NCBI GenBank assembly: GCA_964653655.1
Contig: CAZZHG010000013.1
Coordinates: 3,264-67,263 of the forward strand
Reading direction: 5' to 3'
Length of the DNA: 64,000 nucleotides
Source: CAZZHG01 sp964653655
Lineage (GTDB): Bacteria; Bdellovibrionota; FAC87; UBA2466
In this document: in pieces, positions 8,775 through 17,607 of the stretch
How positions within the stretch are numbered: position 1 is the stretch's first letter
Layout of the letters: each line of letters starts with the position of its first letter
Translations under genes and position numbers: made by a program
Notes under the pieces: model-generated
The model's database searches: none
Told to the model about the DNA's origin: nothing
The model's input: the letters and a program-made list of their open reading frames with translations, nothing else

Positions 8775-9704
8775 ATGGCCGGTGAATCCGTAGACGGAAA
8801 GTTCATTTGGGTGGACGGAAAAATCGTCCCCTTTCAGGACGCGACGATCCACATCCTGTCGCACAGCATGCAATACGGCGGCGGCATCTTCGAAGGCATC
8901 CGCGCCTACGAGCTGTCCGATGGACGCTCCGCACTCTGGCGCGGCGAGGACCACTACCGGCGCTTTCTCGACTCCATGAAAGCGATGGGCTACACCTGCC
9001 GCTATTCCCTCAACGATTTCATGAGCGCGACCGCCCAAGTCATGAAGGCCAACAACTTCAAAGCCTGTTACGTCCGCCCGGTCGCCTATATAGATGAGAG
9101 AGTCCGCGGGCTGAGCTTGCCGGATCCGGCCGATGTAAAGGTGAGCATCGCCACCTGGACTTGGGGCAAGTACATGGGCGCCGCCGGAGACGTGGGCATT
9201 CGCGCCGCGGTGTCGACCTACCGCCGCGCTGAGGTCGCCACCTCGCTACCTTGGGCCAAAATCGCGGGCGGCTACCTCACTTCCATCCTGGCCCGCCGGG
9301 AAGCGGCGAAAAACGGAATCCAGGAAACACTGCTTCTCGATCCGAACGGCATGGCGGCCGAAGGCTGCGGCGACAACCTCTTTATGGTGAAGGACGGGGT
9401 CGTCTACACGCCGCCTCCGACCTACATCCTGCCCGGCTTCACCCGGGACTGCGCGATGAAGCTCGCGGCCTTCCTCGGTTACACCGTGAAGGAGACCCCG
9501 CTCTCCCGGAACCAGCTTTACCTGGCCGACGAGATTTTCATCACGGGAACGGCGGTCGAAATCGCCTCCATCAAGGAACTGGACTACAGGACCATCGGAA
9601 ACCAGTGCCCGGGCCCGGTCACCCGCAAGATCACGGACTTATTCTATAAATGCACTCGCGGGGAAGTTCCCGAGTTCCGCACCTGGAACACGGTAGTAGC
9701 CTGA
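8775..9704 (+). CDS. ilvE: branched-chain amino acid aminotransferase
   Basis: 309 aa. ATG 8775 is chosen over an upstream in-frame start (8736) because TGAGGA precedes it by 4 nt. This fold-type IV PLP enzyme exchanges the amino group between glutamate and the 2-oxo acids of Leu, Ile and Val, the last step of their synthesis. Visible family features are HSMQYGGGIFEGIRAY near residue 30, the PLP Lys (K162 in PWAKIAGGY), and the cofactor-phosphate region AEGCGDNLFMV followed by TPPPTYILPG. Length is normal. It stands alone, divergent from the envelope cluster, and ends in a hairpin. Confidence 0.95.
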   Translation: MAGESVDGKFIWVDGKIVPFQDATIHILSHSMQYGGGIFEGIRAYELSDGRSALWRGEDHYRRFLDSMKAMGYTCRYSLNDFMSATAQVMKANNFKACYVRPVAYIDERVRGLSLPDPADVKVSIATWTWGKYMGAAGDVGIRAAVSTYRRAEVATSLPWAKIAGGYLTSILARREAAKNGIQETLLLDPNGMAAEGCGDNLFMVKDGVVYTPPPTYILPGFTRDCAMKLAAFLGYTVKETPLSRNQLYLADEIFITGTAVEIASIKELDYRTIGNQCPGPVTRKITDLFYKCTRGEVPEFRTWNTVVA

Positions 9705-9706
9705 AT

Positions 9707-9729
9707 CGACTTGGCACCTAGCCAAGTCG
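9707..9729 (+). terminator. hairpin after ilvE, no T-tract
   Basis: Perfect 9-bp stem CGACTTGGC / GCCAAGTCG with a 5-nt loop, starting 3 nt after the ilvE stop. No T-run follows, so it is a terminator-like or mRNA-end structure rather than a textbook intrinsic terminator. Confidence 0.55.
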
Positions 9730-9767
9730 TCCCGAGGTCCCGAAGGGATCTTCTCCTTTAATTTATG

Positions 9768-9795
9768 TTGCTTTCGACGCACCAAACCGTATAAC
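9768..9795 (+). promoter_or_regulatory. candidate promoter of the thrS-infC-rplT-pheST block
   Basis: TTGCTT (9768-9773), a 16-nt spacer and TATAAC (9790-9795). The leader to the thrS ATG is about 60 nt and pyrimidine-rich, with no good ribosome site and no T-box-like specifier stem visible. Confidence 0.45.
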
Positions 9796-9861
9796 TTTTT
9801 GTGTTGATGACTCCCTTCCGCACTCCCTCTCCCGCTCTATGACGTCGGCCCTCCTCTTTTC

Positions 9862-11778
9862 ATGAAGCCCATTACCGTTACACTCCCCGACGGCTCTACC
9901 CGTTCGGTCAATAGCGGATCCACGCCCTGGGACGTGGTGAAGTCCATCGGAAAGCGCCTCGAGCAGGACGCGGTCGCCGCCAAAGTGGACGGCAAGGTCG
10001 TCGACCTTACCTACAAGCTCGAAAAAGATTGCAAGCTCGCCATCGTTACGCGCTCGACTCCCGAAGGACTCGAGGTCATCCGCCATTCGACGGCGCATCT
10101 TCTCGCCCAAGCGATCAAAGCGATTTATCCGGACGCCCAGATCACCATCGGCCCCGTGATCGAGGACGGCTTCTATTACGACATCGACTGCGCGTCGAAG
10201 ATCGCGCCCGAGGATCTTCCCGCGATCGAAAAGAAGATGGCGGAAATCGCCGCGAAGAATTTGGACGTCACCCGATCCGAGTGGGACAAGCCGAAGGCGG
10301 TTTCCTTCTTCAAGGATCTGAAAGAATTTTTCAAAGCCGAGATCATCCAGAGCATCCCCGACAACAACGTTAGCGTGTACACGCAAGGGGACTTCACGGA
10401 TCTCTGCCGCGGCCCTCACGTTCCGAACACGAGCCGCCTGGGAAAATTCAAGCTGCTGTCGGTTGCCGGCGCCTACTGGCGCGGGGACGAAAAGAACAAG
10501 ATGCTCCAGCGCATCTACGGCACCGCCTGGGCTACGCAAAAAGAGCTCGACGAATATATTTTCCGCATCGAGGAAGCGAAGAAACGCGATCACCGCCGGC
10601 TCGGCCCCGAGCTCGGCCTCTTCACCTTCCTCAACGAGATCGCGCCGGCCATGCCGTTCTACCTGCCGAAGGGCGCGCAGCTCTACAATTCTCTCGTCGA
10701 TTACATGCGAAAAGAGATCGCCAAGCAGGGCTACCAGGAAGTCATCTGCCCGCAGCTGATGACCAGCGTTCTCTGGCAGCGCTCGGGCCATCTGCAGAAC
10801 TATTCCGAGAACATGTTCCTCTTCAAAGAGGGCGAAAACCTTTCGGCGCTCAAACCCATGAACTGCCCGGGCCACGCGGTGCTCTTCGGTTCCACGAAGC
10901 ACAGCTATCGCGATCTGCCGCTTCGTTTCGCCGAGTTCTCGAAGCTCCACCGCAACGAGCGCGCGGGCGTCACTCACGGCCTCATGCGCACGCGCACCTT
11001 CGCGCAGGACGACGCGCACATTTTCTGCACGGAAGATCAGATTCAGTCGGAGTCGCGGATCTTCATCGAGCACACGCTTTCGGTCTACAAGCGGTTCGGC
11101 TTCAAGGAGATCGTGATCAAGCTCGCGACCCGCCCCGAAAAGCGCATGGGAACCGACGCCGACTGGGACAAGTCGGAAGGCGCTCTCGCCCAGGCCCTCA
11201 AAGATCTGAATCTCAAGTTCGACTATCTGCCTGGCGAAGGCGCTTTCTACGGGCCCAAGATCGAGTTTCACATCAAGGACAGCATCGGCCGATTCTGGCA
11301 GTGCGGAACGCTCCAGGTGGATCCGAACATCCCCGAGCAGTTCCAGCTCGAGTACACCGATTCGGACAACCAAGCGCGCCGGCCCGTCATGCTCCACCGC
11401 GCGGAGTTCGGAAGCCTCGAGCGCTTCATGGGAATTTTGATCGAACACACGGCCGGGCACATCCCGCTGTGGATCGCGCCGCTGCAGGCGACGATCATCA
11501 ACGTCGCCACCGACCAGGAAGAGTACGCCAAGACGTGGCTCACCCGGCTGACGGAAAAAGGACTTCGAGTCGAGCTGGACGCTCGCAACGAAAAGCTGGG
11601 CTATCGCATCCGCGAGGCCCAGGTGAAGAAGGTGCCGCTGATGCTCGTCATCGGCGGCAAGGAGAAGGACTCCGGCACCGTTTCCGTACGGAAGCGGACC
11701 GGGGAGACCACGGACGGCCTCGATTTCGAGGGGTTCCTCCGCTTCTTCGAGACTGAAACCAATAACCAGGAGACATGA
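9862..11778 (+). CDS. thrS: threonyl-tRNA synthetase
   Basis: 638 aa, the usual length. It charges tRNA-Thr. The N-terminal TGS domain covers about residues 1-62; the editing domain follows with the HxxxH motif (H75, H79) that clears mischarged Ser-tRNA. The class II catalytic core has the zinc-binding Cys in MNCPGHAVLF, motif 2 near LHRNERAGVTHGLMRTR, and motif 3 near HRAEFGSLERFMGIL; the anticodon-binding domain fills the last 100 residues. The stop overlaps the infC start by 4 nt (ATGA), so IF3 translation is probably coupled to ThrRS translation. Confidence 0.98.
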   Translation: MKPITVTLPDGSTRSVNSGSTPWDVVKSIGKRLEQDAVAAKVDGKVVDLTYKLEKDCKLAIVTRSTPEGLEVIRHSTAHLLAQAIKAIYPDAQITIGPVIEDGFYYDIDCASKIAPEDLPAIEKKMAEIAAKNLDVTRSEWDKPKAVSFFKDLKEFFKAEIIQSIPDNNVSVYTQGDFTDLCRGPHVPNTSRLGKFKLLSVAGAYWRGDEKNKMLQRIYGTAWATQKELDEYIFRIEEAKKRDHRRLGPELGLFTFLNEIAPAMPFYLPKGAQLYNSLVDYMRKEIAKQGYQEVICPQLMTSVLWQRSGHLQNYSENMFLFKEGENLSALKPMNCPGHAVLFGSTKHSYRDLPLRFAEFSKLHRNERAGVTHGLMRTRTFAQDDAHIFCTEDQIQSESRIFIEHTLSVYKRFGFKEIVIKLATRPEKRMGTDADWDKSEGALAQALKDLNLKFDYLPGEGAFYGPKIEFHIKDSIGRFWQCGTLQVDPNIPEQFQLEYTDSDNQARRPVMLHRAEFGSLERFMGILIEHTAGHIPLWIAPLQATIINVATDQEEYAKTWLTRLTEKGLRVELDARNEKLGYRIREAQVKKVPLMLVIGGKEKDSGTVSVRKRTGETTDGLDFEGFLRFFETETNNQET

Positions 11779-12389
11779 CCATTAAGCCCAAAGATCAAGG
11801 CCCGCGCCTCAACCACCGTATCCGCGTTCGTGAAGTCCGTTTGATCGGTTCCGACGGAGCCCAGCTGGGCATCGTGGAAACCGCCAAAGCCCTCGAGCTG
11901 GCCCGCCGGGAAGGGCTGGATCTGGTGGAAATTTCGCCCACGGCCAACCCGCCGGTTTGCAAAATTCTCGATTTCGGGAAGTTCAAATACGAGGCGAAAA
12001 AGAAGGCCCAGCAGGCCAAGAAGAACCAGGTGGTCAGTCTCACGAAAGAGGTCCAGTTCCGGCCTCAAACCGACCAGCACGACATCGATTTCAAGGTGAA
12101 GCACATCCAGCGCTTCCTGAGCGAAGGCCACAAGGTCCGCATCTTCGTCCGCTTCCGCGGCCGCGAAGCTTCGCACGCGGACCTCGGGTACGCGCTTCTC
12201 AAGCAGATCATCGAGCTGGTGGGCGCTTTCGGAACCGTCGAGCTCTCGCCCAAGATGGAAGGCAAGATCATGGCTCTGGTCATGATCCCGGCCAAGGCTC
12301 CTCCGAAGGCGAAAAAGCCCGAGAAGCCGCCCGAAGCAGCGACGGCCAAACCGGCGGCCCCCGCCGGTCAGCCCCAAGCCCCCAAGTAA
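11775..12389 (+). CDS. infC: translation initiation factor IF-3
   Basis: 204 aa, with the N-domain (RLNHRIRVREVRLIG ... LVEISPTANPPVCKI) and C-domain (FRPQTDQHDIDFKVKHIQRFL ... KVRIFVRFRGRE) of IF3 and an extra Lys/Pro/Ala-rich tail of about 25 residues. IF3 binds the 30S subunit and checks start codons. Many bacteria use a rare AUU-type start for autoregulation; here it is an ATG in an ATGA overlap with thrS, so that control is probably absent or replaced by coupling. Confidence 0.97.
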   Translation: MTIKPKDQGPRLNHRIRVREVRLIGSDGAQLGIVETAKALELARREGLDLVEISPTANPPVCKILDFGKFKYEAKKKAQQAKKNQVVSLTKEVQFRPQTDQHDIDFKVKHIQRFLSEGHKVRIFVRFRGREASHADLGYALLKQIIELVGAFGTVELSPKMEGKIMALVMIPAKAPPKAKKPEKPPEAATAKPAAPAGQPQAPK

Positions 12390-12434
12390 GGGGTCGGGAC
12401 GCCGGGTCAAAGTGCCCATTGCTCAAGCGGATTA

Positions 12435-12462
12435 TTGACTTGGGCGGGCCGATGAGTAAGGT
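12435..12462 (+). promoter_or_regulatory. candidate internal promoter before rpmI
   Basis: TTGACT (12435-12440), a 16-nt spacer and TAAGGT (12457-12462), in the 180-nt gap between infC and rpmI. The GC-rich spacer (GGGCGGGCC) resembles that of the tRNA-Pro promoter at 18866, which suggests a shared strong-promoter style for translation genes. The roughly 100-nt leader left before rpmI is a place where L20 could act, but no L20-binding fold was worked out. Confidence 0.5.
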
Positions 12463-12569
12463 AGAGCACATCTCCGAAGCTGGAGCGACCCAAGACATTT
12501 CCGTCAGGTGGTGCGACGGGGTGGCCCTTAGCTTTGATTTTAGCAGTAATGTCCAGAGGTTAGTTGGTT

Positions 12570-12770
12570 ATGAAGCTGAAGCAGAAAACGAAATCGAGTG
12601 CGAAAAAGCGGTTCAAAATGACCGCCAGCGGCCACGCCAAGCGCTCGAAGGCGTATCACAATCACATCCTCGAGCATAAATCCGCTAAACAAGGCGCGCG
12701 CCTTCGGAAAGCTGTACTCGTGCACGACTCCGACATGCAAAACGTGCGTCGGATGTTGGTGCTGACCTGA
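12570..12770 (+). CDS. rpmI: 50S ribosomal protein L35
   Basis: 66 aa starting MKLKQKTKSSAKKRFKM, matching the conserved KTKSSAKKRF start of L35. ATG 12570 is preferred to an in-frame TTG six bases upstream; AGAGG lies 10 nt before the ATG. It is a small basic protein of the large ribosomal subunit. It lies between infC and rplT as in most bacteria. Confidence 0.96.
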   Translation: MKLKQKTKSSAKKRFKMTASGHAKRSKAYHNHILEHKSAKQGARLRKAVLVHDSDMQNVRRMLVLT

Positions 12771-12801
12771 TTTTGATTTTTTCAGTAGTAGTAGGTTTTA
12801 T

Positions 12802-13161
12802 ATGCCCAGAGTAAAACGCGGACCCGCCGGACGTAACAAACGGAAAAAGACTTTAGATCGCGCCGAAGGATTCTACGGTAGCGCCAGTAAGCTGGCGAAG
12901 ATCGCCTCTCGGTATACCGAGCGCGCCATGGTCTATTCCTACCGCGACCGGCACACTCGTAAGCGTGAGATTCGCGCCCTCTGGCAGATGAGGATCAACG
13001 CTGCCTGCAGACTTAACAACCTGAGTTATTCCAAGTTTATTTCCGGACTCAAAAACGCGAGCGTGGAGCTGGATCGCAAGATCCTAGCGGACCTCGCCGT
13101 TCGGAACCCTGAACACTTCACTCAGCTTGTGGCGCTTGCTCGGCAGCCGCAAGCTGCATGA
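12802..13161 (+). CDS. rplT: 50S ribosomal protein L20
   Basis: 119 aa with the typical N-terminus MPRVKRGPAGRNKRKK and the core RDRHTRKREIRALWQMRINAA-type segment, so it is a full-length L20. It binds 23S rRNA early in 50S assembly and in other bacteria represses the infC/rpmI/rplT message. Its stop overlaps pheS by 4 nt (ATGA), which ties synthetase translation to ribosomal protein translation. Confidence 0.97.
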   Translation: MPRVKRGPAGRNKRKKTLDRAEGFYGSASKLAKIASRYTERAMVYSYRDRHTRKREIRALWQMRINAACRLNNLSYSKFISGLKNASVELDRKILADLAVRNPEHFTQLVALARQPQAA

Positions 13162-14177
13162 TCGATCACATCCAACGTATCCGCGACGAGGCGGAGACCA
13201 AAATATCATCGGCACCTGATATTCAGGAATTGGACCGCCTTCGGGTCCACTACTTGGGTAAAAAGGGTCTCATCACCGGGATGCTCCATCAGCTGAAGGA
13301 GCTGGCCCCCGACAAGCGTCGCGAGATGGGCGCCGAGCTGAACAAGATCAAAGAACATTTCGAGTCGGCTCTCCACACCCGCCACCAGACGCTGGAGCGG
13401 CAAAACATGGAGAAAGAGCTGACGTCGTCGGCCCCACTCGATCTCACGCTTCCCGGCCAATACGCTTTGAACCTCGGTTCCCTGCATCCGGTCAGCAAGA
13501 TCATCGAGGAATCGGTGCTGTGCCTGAAACGGGTCGGGTTCTCCGTCGTCAGCGGCCCCGAGATCGAAACGGAGTTCTTCAACTTCGAGGCGCTCAATAC
13601 GCCGAAAGATCACCCCGCGCGGGATCTCCAAGACACCTTTTATATTCAAGGGCAGTCGCTGCTCCGCTCTCATACGTCGCCGATGCAAATCCGCACGATG
13701 ATGAACCGCAAGCCGCCCCTGCAGTTCATTTCTCACGGCCGCGTGTACCGCTCGGATTACGACCAGACCCACACGCCGATGTTCCATCAGATCGAAGGCG
13801 TGATGGTCGACGAGCACGTGACCATGGCGGAGCTCAAAGGCGTGCTTCACTACTGGGTGAAGTCGCTCTTCGGCAGCCGGCCTTTGCGTTTTCGTCCCAG
13901 CTTTTTTCCCTTCGTCGAACCAGGCGCGGAAGTGGACATGCAATGCATCCACTGCCGGGGCCGCGGCTGCCGCACGTGCAAGGACACGGGCTGGCTGGAA
14001 ATCGGCGGCTGCGGGATGATCCACCCGAACGTGTTCAAGTCGGTCGGGTACGAGCTGGAAAAATATTCGGGCTTTGCCTTCGGCTTCGGCGTCGAGCGCA
14101 TAGCCATGCTGAAATACGGTATCGACGACCTGCGGTCGTTCTTCGAGAACGATCACCGGTTGCTCGAACAGTTTTAG
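13158..14177 (+). CDS. pheS: phenylalanyl-tRNA synthetase, alpha chain
   Basis: 339 aa. An N-terminal coiled coil (residues 1-90) binds tRNA-Phe; the class II core follows, with motif 2 around QFISHGRVYRSDYDQTHTP and motif 3 near FAFGFGVERIAMLKYGIDDLR. The Cys-rich CIHCRGRGCRTCKDTGW segment is usual in bacterial PheS. It forms the alpha2-beta2 enzyme with the product of pheT 12 nt downstream. Confidence 0.97.
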   Translation: MIDHIQRIRDEAETKISSAPDIQELDRLRVHYLGKKGLITGMLHQLKELAPDKRREMGAELNKIKEHFESALHTRHQTLERQNMEKELTSSAPLDLTLPGQYALNLGSLHPVSKIIEESVLCLKRVGFSVVSGPEIETEFFNFEALNTPKDHPARDLQDTFYIQGQSLLRSHTSPMQIRTMMNRKPPLQFISHGRVYRSDYDQTHTPMFHQIEGVMVDEHVTMAELKGVLHYWVKSLFGSRPLRFRPSFFPFVEPGAEVDMQCIHCRGRGCRTCKDTGWLEIGGCGMIHPNVFKSVGYELEKYSGFAFGFGVERIAMLKYGIDDLRSFFENDHRLLEQF

Positions 14178-14189
14178 TCAGGGGCTTTC

Positions 14190-16628
14190 ATGTTTCTGTC
14201 CATAAATTGGTTGCGGGATTACCTCGTGAAGGCGGATGCGAAGATCATCCCCGAGGAGCTGGCCGATCGGATGACGATGCGGGGCCTCGCGGTCGCCGGC
14301 ATCAAGAAAGTCGCCGGCGGCCTCAACGACGTTCTCGTCGGTAAAATCGTCAAAATCGAGCCGCACCCGAACGCCGACCGTCTACAGGTCACCCAAGTCG
14401 TTTTCTCCGACAAGCCGGACGCCGAAACGAAACAGATCGTCTGCGGCGCGAAGAACATCGCCGAAGGCGACATCGTACCCGTGGCCCTTCCCGGCGCGGT
14501 ACTTCCCGGTGACTTCAAGATCAAGGTTTCCGCCATCCGCGGCGTCGAATCCCACGGCATGATTTGTTCCGGCAAGGAGCTCGGCGTTTCCGACGAGTCC
14601 GAAGGAATTTTGCAGCTGCCCAAGCACTCGAAGCTGGGCGAGCTCGTCGCGCGCCTTCTCGGCGCCGGCCAGGAAGACACCGTTTTGGAGTTCGAGCTGA
14701 CGCCCAACCGGGGCGATTGCCTTAGCGTCATGGGACTCGCGCGCGAAATCGCGCCGCTCTTGAAGACTAAAACGCGCGAGCCCAAGCCCGCGCGTTTCCG
14801 GATTTCGCCCCACCGCACCTCCTCCATCATCAAAGTGGAAGTGACGGACCCGGTGGCCTGCCCGCGCTACATCGCGCGAGTCATCGACAATCTCAAAGTG
14901 GCGGAAAGCCCGGACTGGATCCAGCAGCGCCTTCAGGCCGTTGGCCTGCGGCCCATCAACAACATCGTCGACATCACCAACTTCGTGATGCTCGAGTACG
15001 GCCAGCCGATGCACGCCTTCGATCTCCGGCGCATCAAATCCGGCTCGCTGACGATCGCGCCCTGCAAGGTGCCTCAGGATTTCACGCTGCTTTCCGGTGA
15101 GACCGTGAAGCTCGAAGAGGGCGACATTCTCATCATGGACGGCGATACACCCGTCGCGCTCGCCGGCATCATGGGCGGCGCGAACTCGCAGATTCAGCCC
15201 GACACGACGGCCATCGTCCTCGAAACGGCGACCTTCGATCCGGGCCAGGTCCGGCGCACGGCAAAACGCCTGGGCATTCACTCCGATTCCTCTAAGCGTT
15301 TCGAAAAGGGCGTCGACATCGCCACCGTCATGATCGCTTCCGAGCGGGCGGCGGCGCTGCTTCGCGACGGCTTCAACGCGGAAGTTTATCATCCGCCCAT
15401 CGATACGGCCCCCGACGTTCCGAAAGAGAACATTCTCGCCCTCGACATGCGCGAAGTGCGCCGGGTGATCGGTCTTCCCGACATCTCGACCGATACGGCG
15501 GCGGAACTTCTCGAAACCATCGGCATCAGCTCCCACAAGCGGAGCCTCAACATTTTGCAGGTCCGAATTCCCGGTTTCCGCCGGGATCTCAACGACACCA
15601 TCGATCTGGTGGAGGAAGTCGCGCGGCTGAACGGCTACGATTCCATTCCGCTCAAGTATCCGGCGTCCCCGGCCGCCTACGATCAGATTCCCGAAGCCTC
15701 CCTCGATTTCGAAATGCGCTCGAAAGGCGTGATGCAGGACCTCGGCTTCCGCGAGACCATTCACTACAGTTTCACCTCGGCGGAGATTTTCCGTAAGTAC
15801 GGCATCCCGATGCAGGATACCGTGGAGCTCACCAATCCCATCTCGGAAGACATGAAGGTGATGCGCCAGAGCCTTCTGCCTTCTCTCGTGGAGACATATC
15901 TCTACAACAAGAACCGCAAGATTCTGGCCCAGAAGCTTTTCGAGCTCGCGCGCGTTTACTACAAAGACGAGAAGTGCGACACGGGCGTGCGGGAAGTTCC
16001 GTACCTCGCGGGCATTCTCGCCGGCGGCATCACGGTTCCTTCCTGGAACAACGAACCGGGGCCGGTGTCCTTCTATCACGCCAAAGGCGTGGTCGAGACT
16101 TTGGTCCGCAAGCTCACGACGGTATTTCTCGCGTTCGAGCCGCTGACCAATCACTCGCTCTTTCACCCGCACCGGTCCGCGACGGTGAAGCTCGGGATGA
16201 AGGAAGTCGGCCGTGTCGGTGAGCTGCATCCGTTTCTGCGCTCTTCGCTCGTCGGTTCCGACGACCCCATCGTTTTATTCGAGCTCGATCTCGATGCTCT
16301 GAAAAAATATGAACGTGGGGTCATCCGTTACAAGGTTCCGTCCAAGTTCCCGGCCGTCGAGATGGATCTCGCGGTCGTCGTCGATAAGAACGTCGCCGGC
16401 GGAGGCCTCGTGGACTCCATAAAGCACAGCGCGGGCAATCTGCTCGCCGACGCGTCCGTTTTCGACGTCTACGAAGGCACGAACATCCCCGAGGGGAAAA
16501 AGAGCCTCGCCTTCCATCTGAGCTTTCTCTCCAACGAGCGCACGCTCAAGGACGAGGAAGTGAATCAGCTGAAAGAAAAGATCGTCCAGACGCTAACCGA
16601 AAAGCACGGCGCCCAGCTTCGGGCATAG
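14190..16628 (+). CDS. pheT: phenylalanyl-tRNA synthetase, beta chain
   Basis: 812 aa, full length. In order: an EMAP/OB tRNA-binding domain (about 40-155, with NADRLQV and GVESHGMICS), the B3/B4 editing domain (about 200-400), a B5 domain, the catalytic-like domain, and the C-terminal anticodon-binding ferredoxin-like fold (YKVPSKFPAVEMDLAVVV). It edits Tyr-tRNA-Phe and binds the tRNA. A small hairpin (CGCATAC / GTATGCG, 16643-16661) follows the gene. Confidence 0.97.
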   Translation: MFLSINWLRDYLVKADAKIIPEELADRMTMRGLAVAGIKKVAGGLNDVLVGKIVKIEPHPNADRLQVTQVVFSDKPDAETKQIVCGAKNIAEGDIVPVALPGAVLPGDFKIKVSAIRGVESHGMICSGKELGVSDESEGILQLPKHSKLGELVARLLGAGQEDTVLEFELTPNRGDCLSVMGLAREIAPLLKTKTREPKPARFRISPHRTSSIIKVEVTDPVACPRYIARVIDNLKVAESPDWIQQRLQAVGLRPINNIVDITNFVMLEYGQPMHAFDLRRIKSGSLTIAPCKVPQDFTLLSGETVKLEEGDILIMDGDTPVALAGIMGGANSQIQPDTTAIVLETATFDPGQVRRTAKRLGIHSDSSKRFEKGVDIATVMIASERAAALLRDGFNAEVYHPPIDTAPDVPKENILALDMREVRRVIGLPDISTDTAAELLETIGISSHKRSLNILQVRIPGFRRDLNDTIDLVEEVARLNGYDSIPLKYPASPAAYDQIPEASLDFEMRSKGVMQDLGFRETIHYSFTSAEIFRKYGIPMQDTVELTNPISEDMKVMRQSLLPSLVETYLYNKNRKILAQKLFELARVYYKDEKCDTGVREVPYLAGILAGGITVPSWNNEPGPVSFYHAKGVVETLVRKLTTVFLAFEPLTNHSLFHPHRSATVKLGMKEVGRVGELHPFLRSSLVGSDDPIVLFELDLDALKKYERGVIRYKVPSKFPAVEMDLAVVVDKNVAGGGLVDSIKHSAGNLLADASVFDVYEGTNIPEGKKSLAFHLSFLSNERTLKDEEVNQLKEKIVQTLTEKHGAQLRA

Positions 16629-16743
16629 TTTTCCTTAGTCTTCGCATACTTACGGTATGCGCGAAAAGCCGAAGTATTCCCGCCAGATTCGTTACTCCGA
16701 TTCGGGGTGCCCGTTGGGGCACCATGAAGATTCGGAGGGCATC

Positions 16744-17529
16744 ATGAAATCCATTACATGGCTTCGTTTCGGACTCTTTCTGGCACTAACCTTCACGTCC
16801 ACCTTGGCTTACGCCGCGGAATGGCCGCTTACCTCGGCACAGCTCGAGGAAATCCTGGGGCGTTCCAAGATGAGCAAAGAGGATTCCGAAGCGGTCACCG
16901 CACAGCTGGTTGAAAACCTACACATCAAGGCCTCGCTCGCCGCGCGCAAGGAATTTTTCGCACACCTGGAGAAGAACTACGATGCGAAGGCTCCCGAAAA
17001 AGACCGGCAAAGGGTGGTCGAGAACGCCAAAGCCGGGGCCTACCGGGCCGCGGCGGCCGAAATCGAAAAGTGGGTCACCAAGAAGGGTAAGAGCGGCAAA
17101 TCCTTGCTCACTCCGCGGACGCTCTCCGTTAATCTCGACGTCAGCCTCCCGAACAAGGTGCAAATCAAGTTCGACGGAGACGATCGCTTTCTCGACGACG
17201 GCGGCAAGATCAATCTCCGCTCGGCCGAGCTCACGGCGATGAGAAGCGCGCCGGAAGCGGAGCGGCCTGAAGCCGATCTGCTTCATTTCGCCGCTTCGAG
17301 ATTTGAAGGAAGCCCGGCGGAACGAGTGGCCATCGCCAAAGCCAACGAACCGAAGGCCGTCGAAATCACGGAGAGCGAGAGTCGGGCGTACTCGGAAAAA
17401 ATGCGCCTAGCCGAGGAAGATCGAAAGTATTGGAAACGCACCTACTGTGGCTCGGGCGGCCATACCTGCGGACTCAAGCAGGGAGAAGCCCCCGCCCACC
17501 ACCCCGAGATGATGAACGGATCTCGCTAA
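16744..17529 (+). CDS. secreted hypothetical protein between pheT and the MerR-like gene
   Basis: 261 aa. ATG 16744 is chosen because GGAGGG precedes it and the protein then begins with a signal peptide (cleavage near AYAAEW). The mature part is charged and mostly helical (residues 30-125) with a shorter strand-rich centre (about 130-160), and ends in a Cys/His-containing tail (TYCGSGGHTCG). No family was recognised. A 7-bp hairpin (16706-16723) lies in the leader. In related genomes ihfA often occupies this place; it is not present here. Confidence 0.75.
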   Translation: MKSITWLRFGLFLALTFTSTLAYAAEWPLTSAQLEEILGRSKMSKEDSEAVTAQLVENLHIKASLAARKEFFAHLEKNYDAKAPEKDRQRVVENAKAGAYRAAAAEIEKWVTKKGKSGKSLLTPRTLSVNLDVSLPNKVQIKFDGDDRFLDDGGKINLRSAELTAMRSAPEAERPEADLLHFAASRFEGSPAERVAIAKANEPKAVEITESESRAYSEKMRLAEEDRKYWKRTYCGSGGHTCGLKQGEAPAHHPEMMNGSR

Positions 17530-17546
17530 GGCGAATGGGCGGTAGG

Positions 17547-17575
17547 TTGGCGTTTTGATCTGAAATCACTATAAT
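17547..17575 (+). promoter_or_regulatory. strong sigma70 promoter of the MerR-like gene
   Basis: TTGGCG (17547-17552), a 17-nt spacer and a perfect TATAAT (17570-17575), 32 nt before the ATG, with GGGAGG as ribosome site (17596-17601). Confidence 0.75.
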
Positions 17576-17607
17576 TTAGGCGTTCCCTTACTTCCGGGAG
17601 GTCATCC

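Noticed and set aside
9730..9861. T-box riboswitch before thrS
   Set aside because: No specifier stem or TGGN-type antiterminator bulge could be seen, and the leader is too short.
9763..11460. 565-codon minus-strand frame
   Set aside because: Antisense of thrS, whose motifs are unambiguous.
14382..16229. 615-codon minus-strand frame
   Set aside because: Antisense of pheT.
16657..16743. 28-residue N-terminal extension of the secreted gene after pheT
   Set aside because: It would bury the signal peptide; the internal ATG 16744 has a GGAGGG site.
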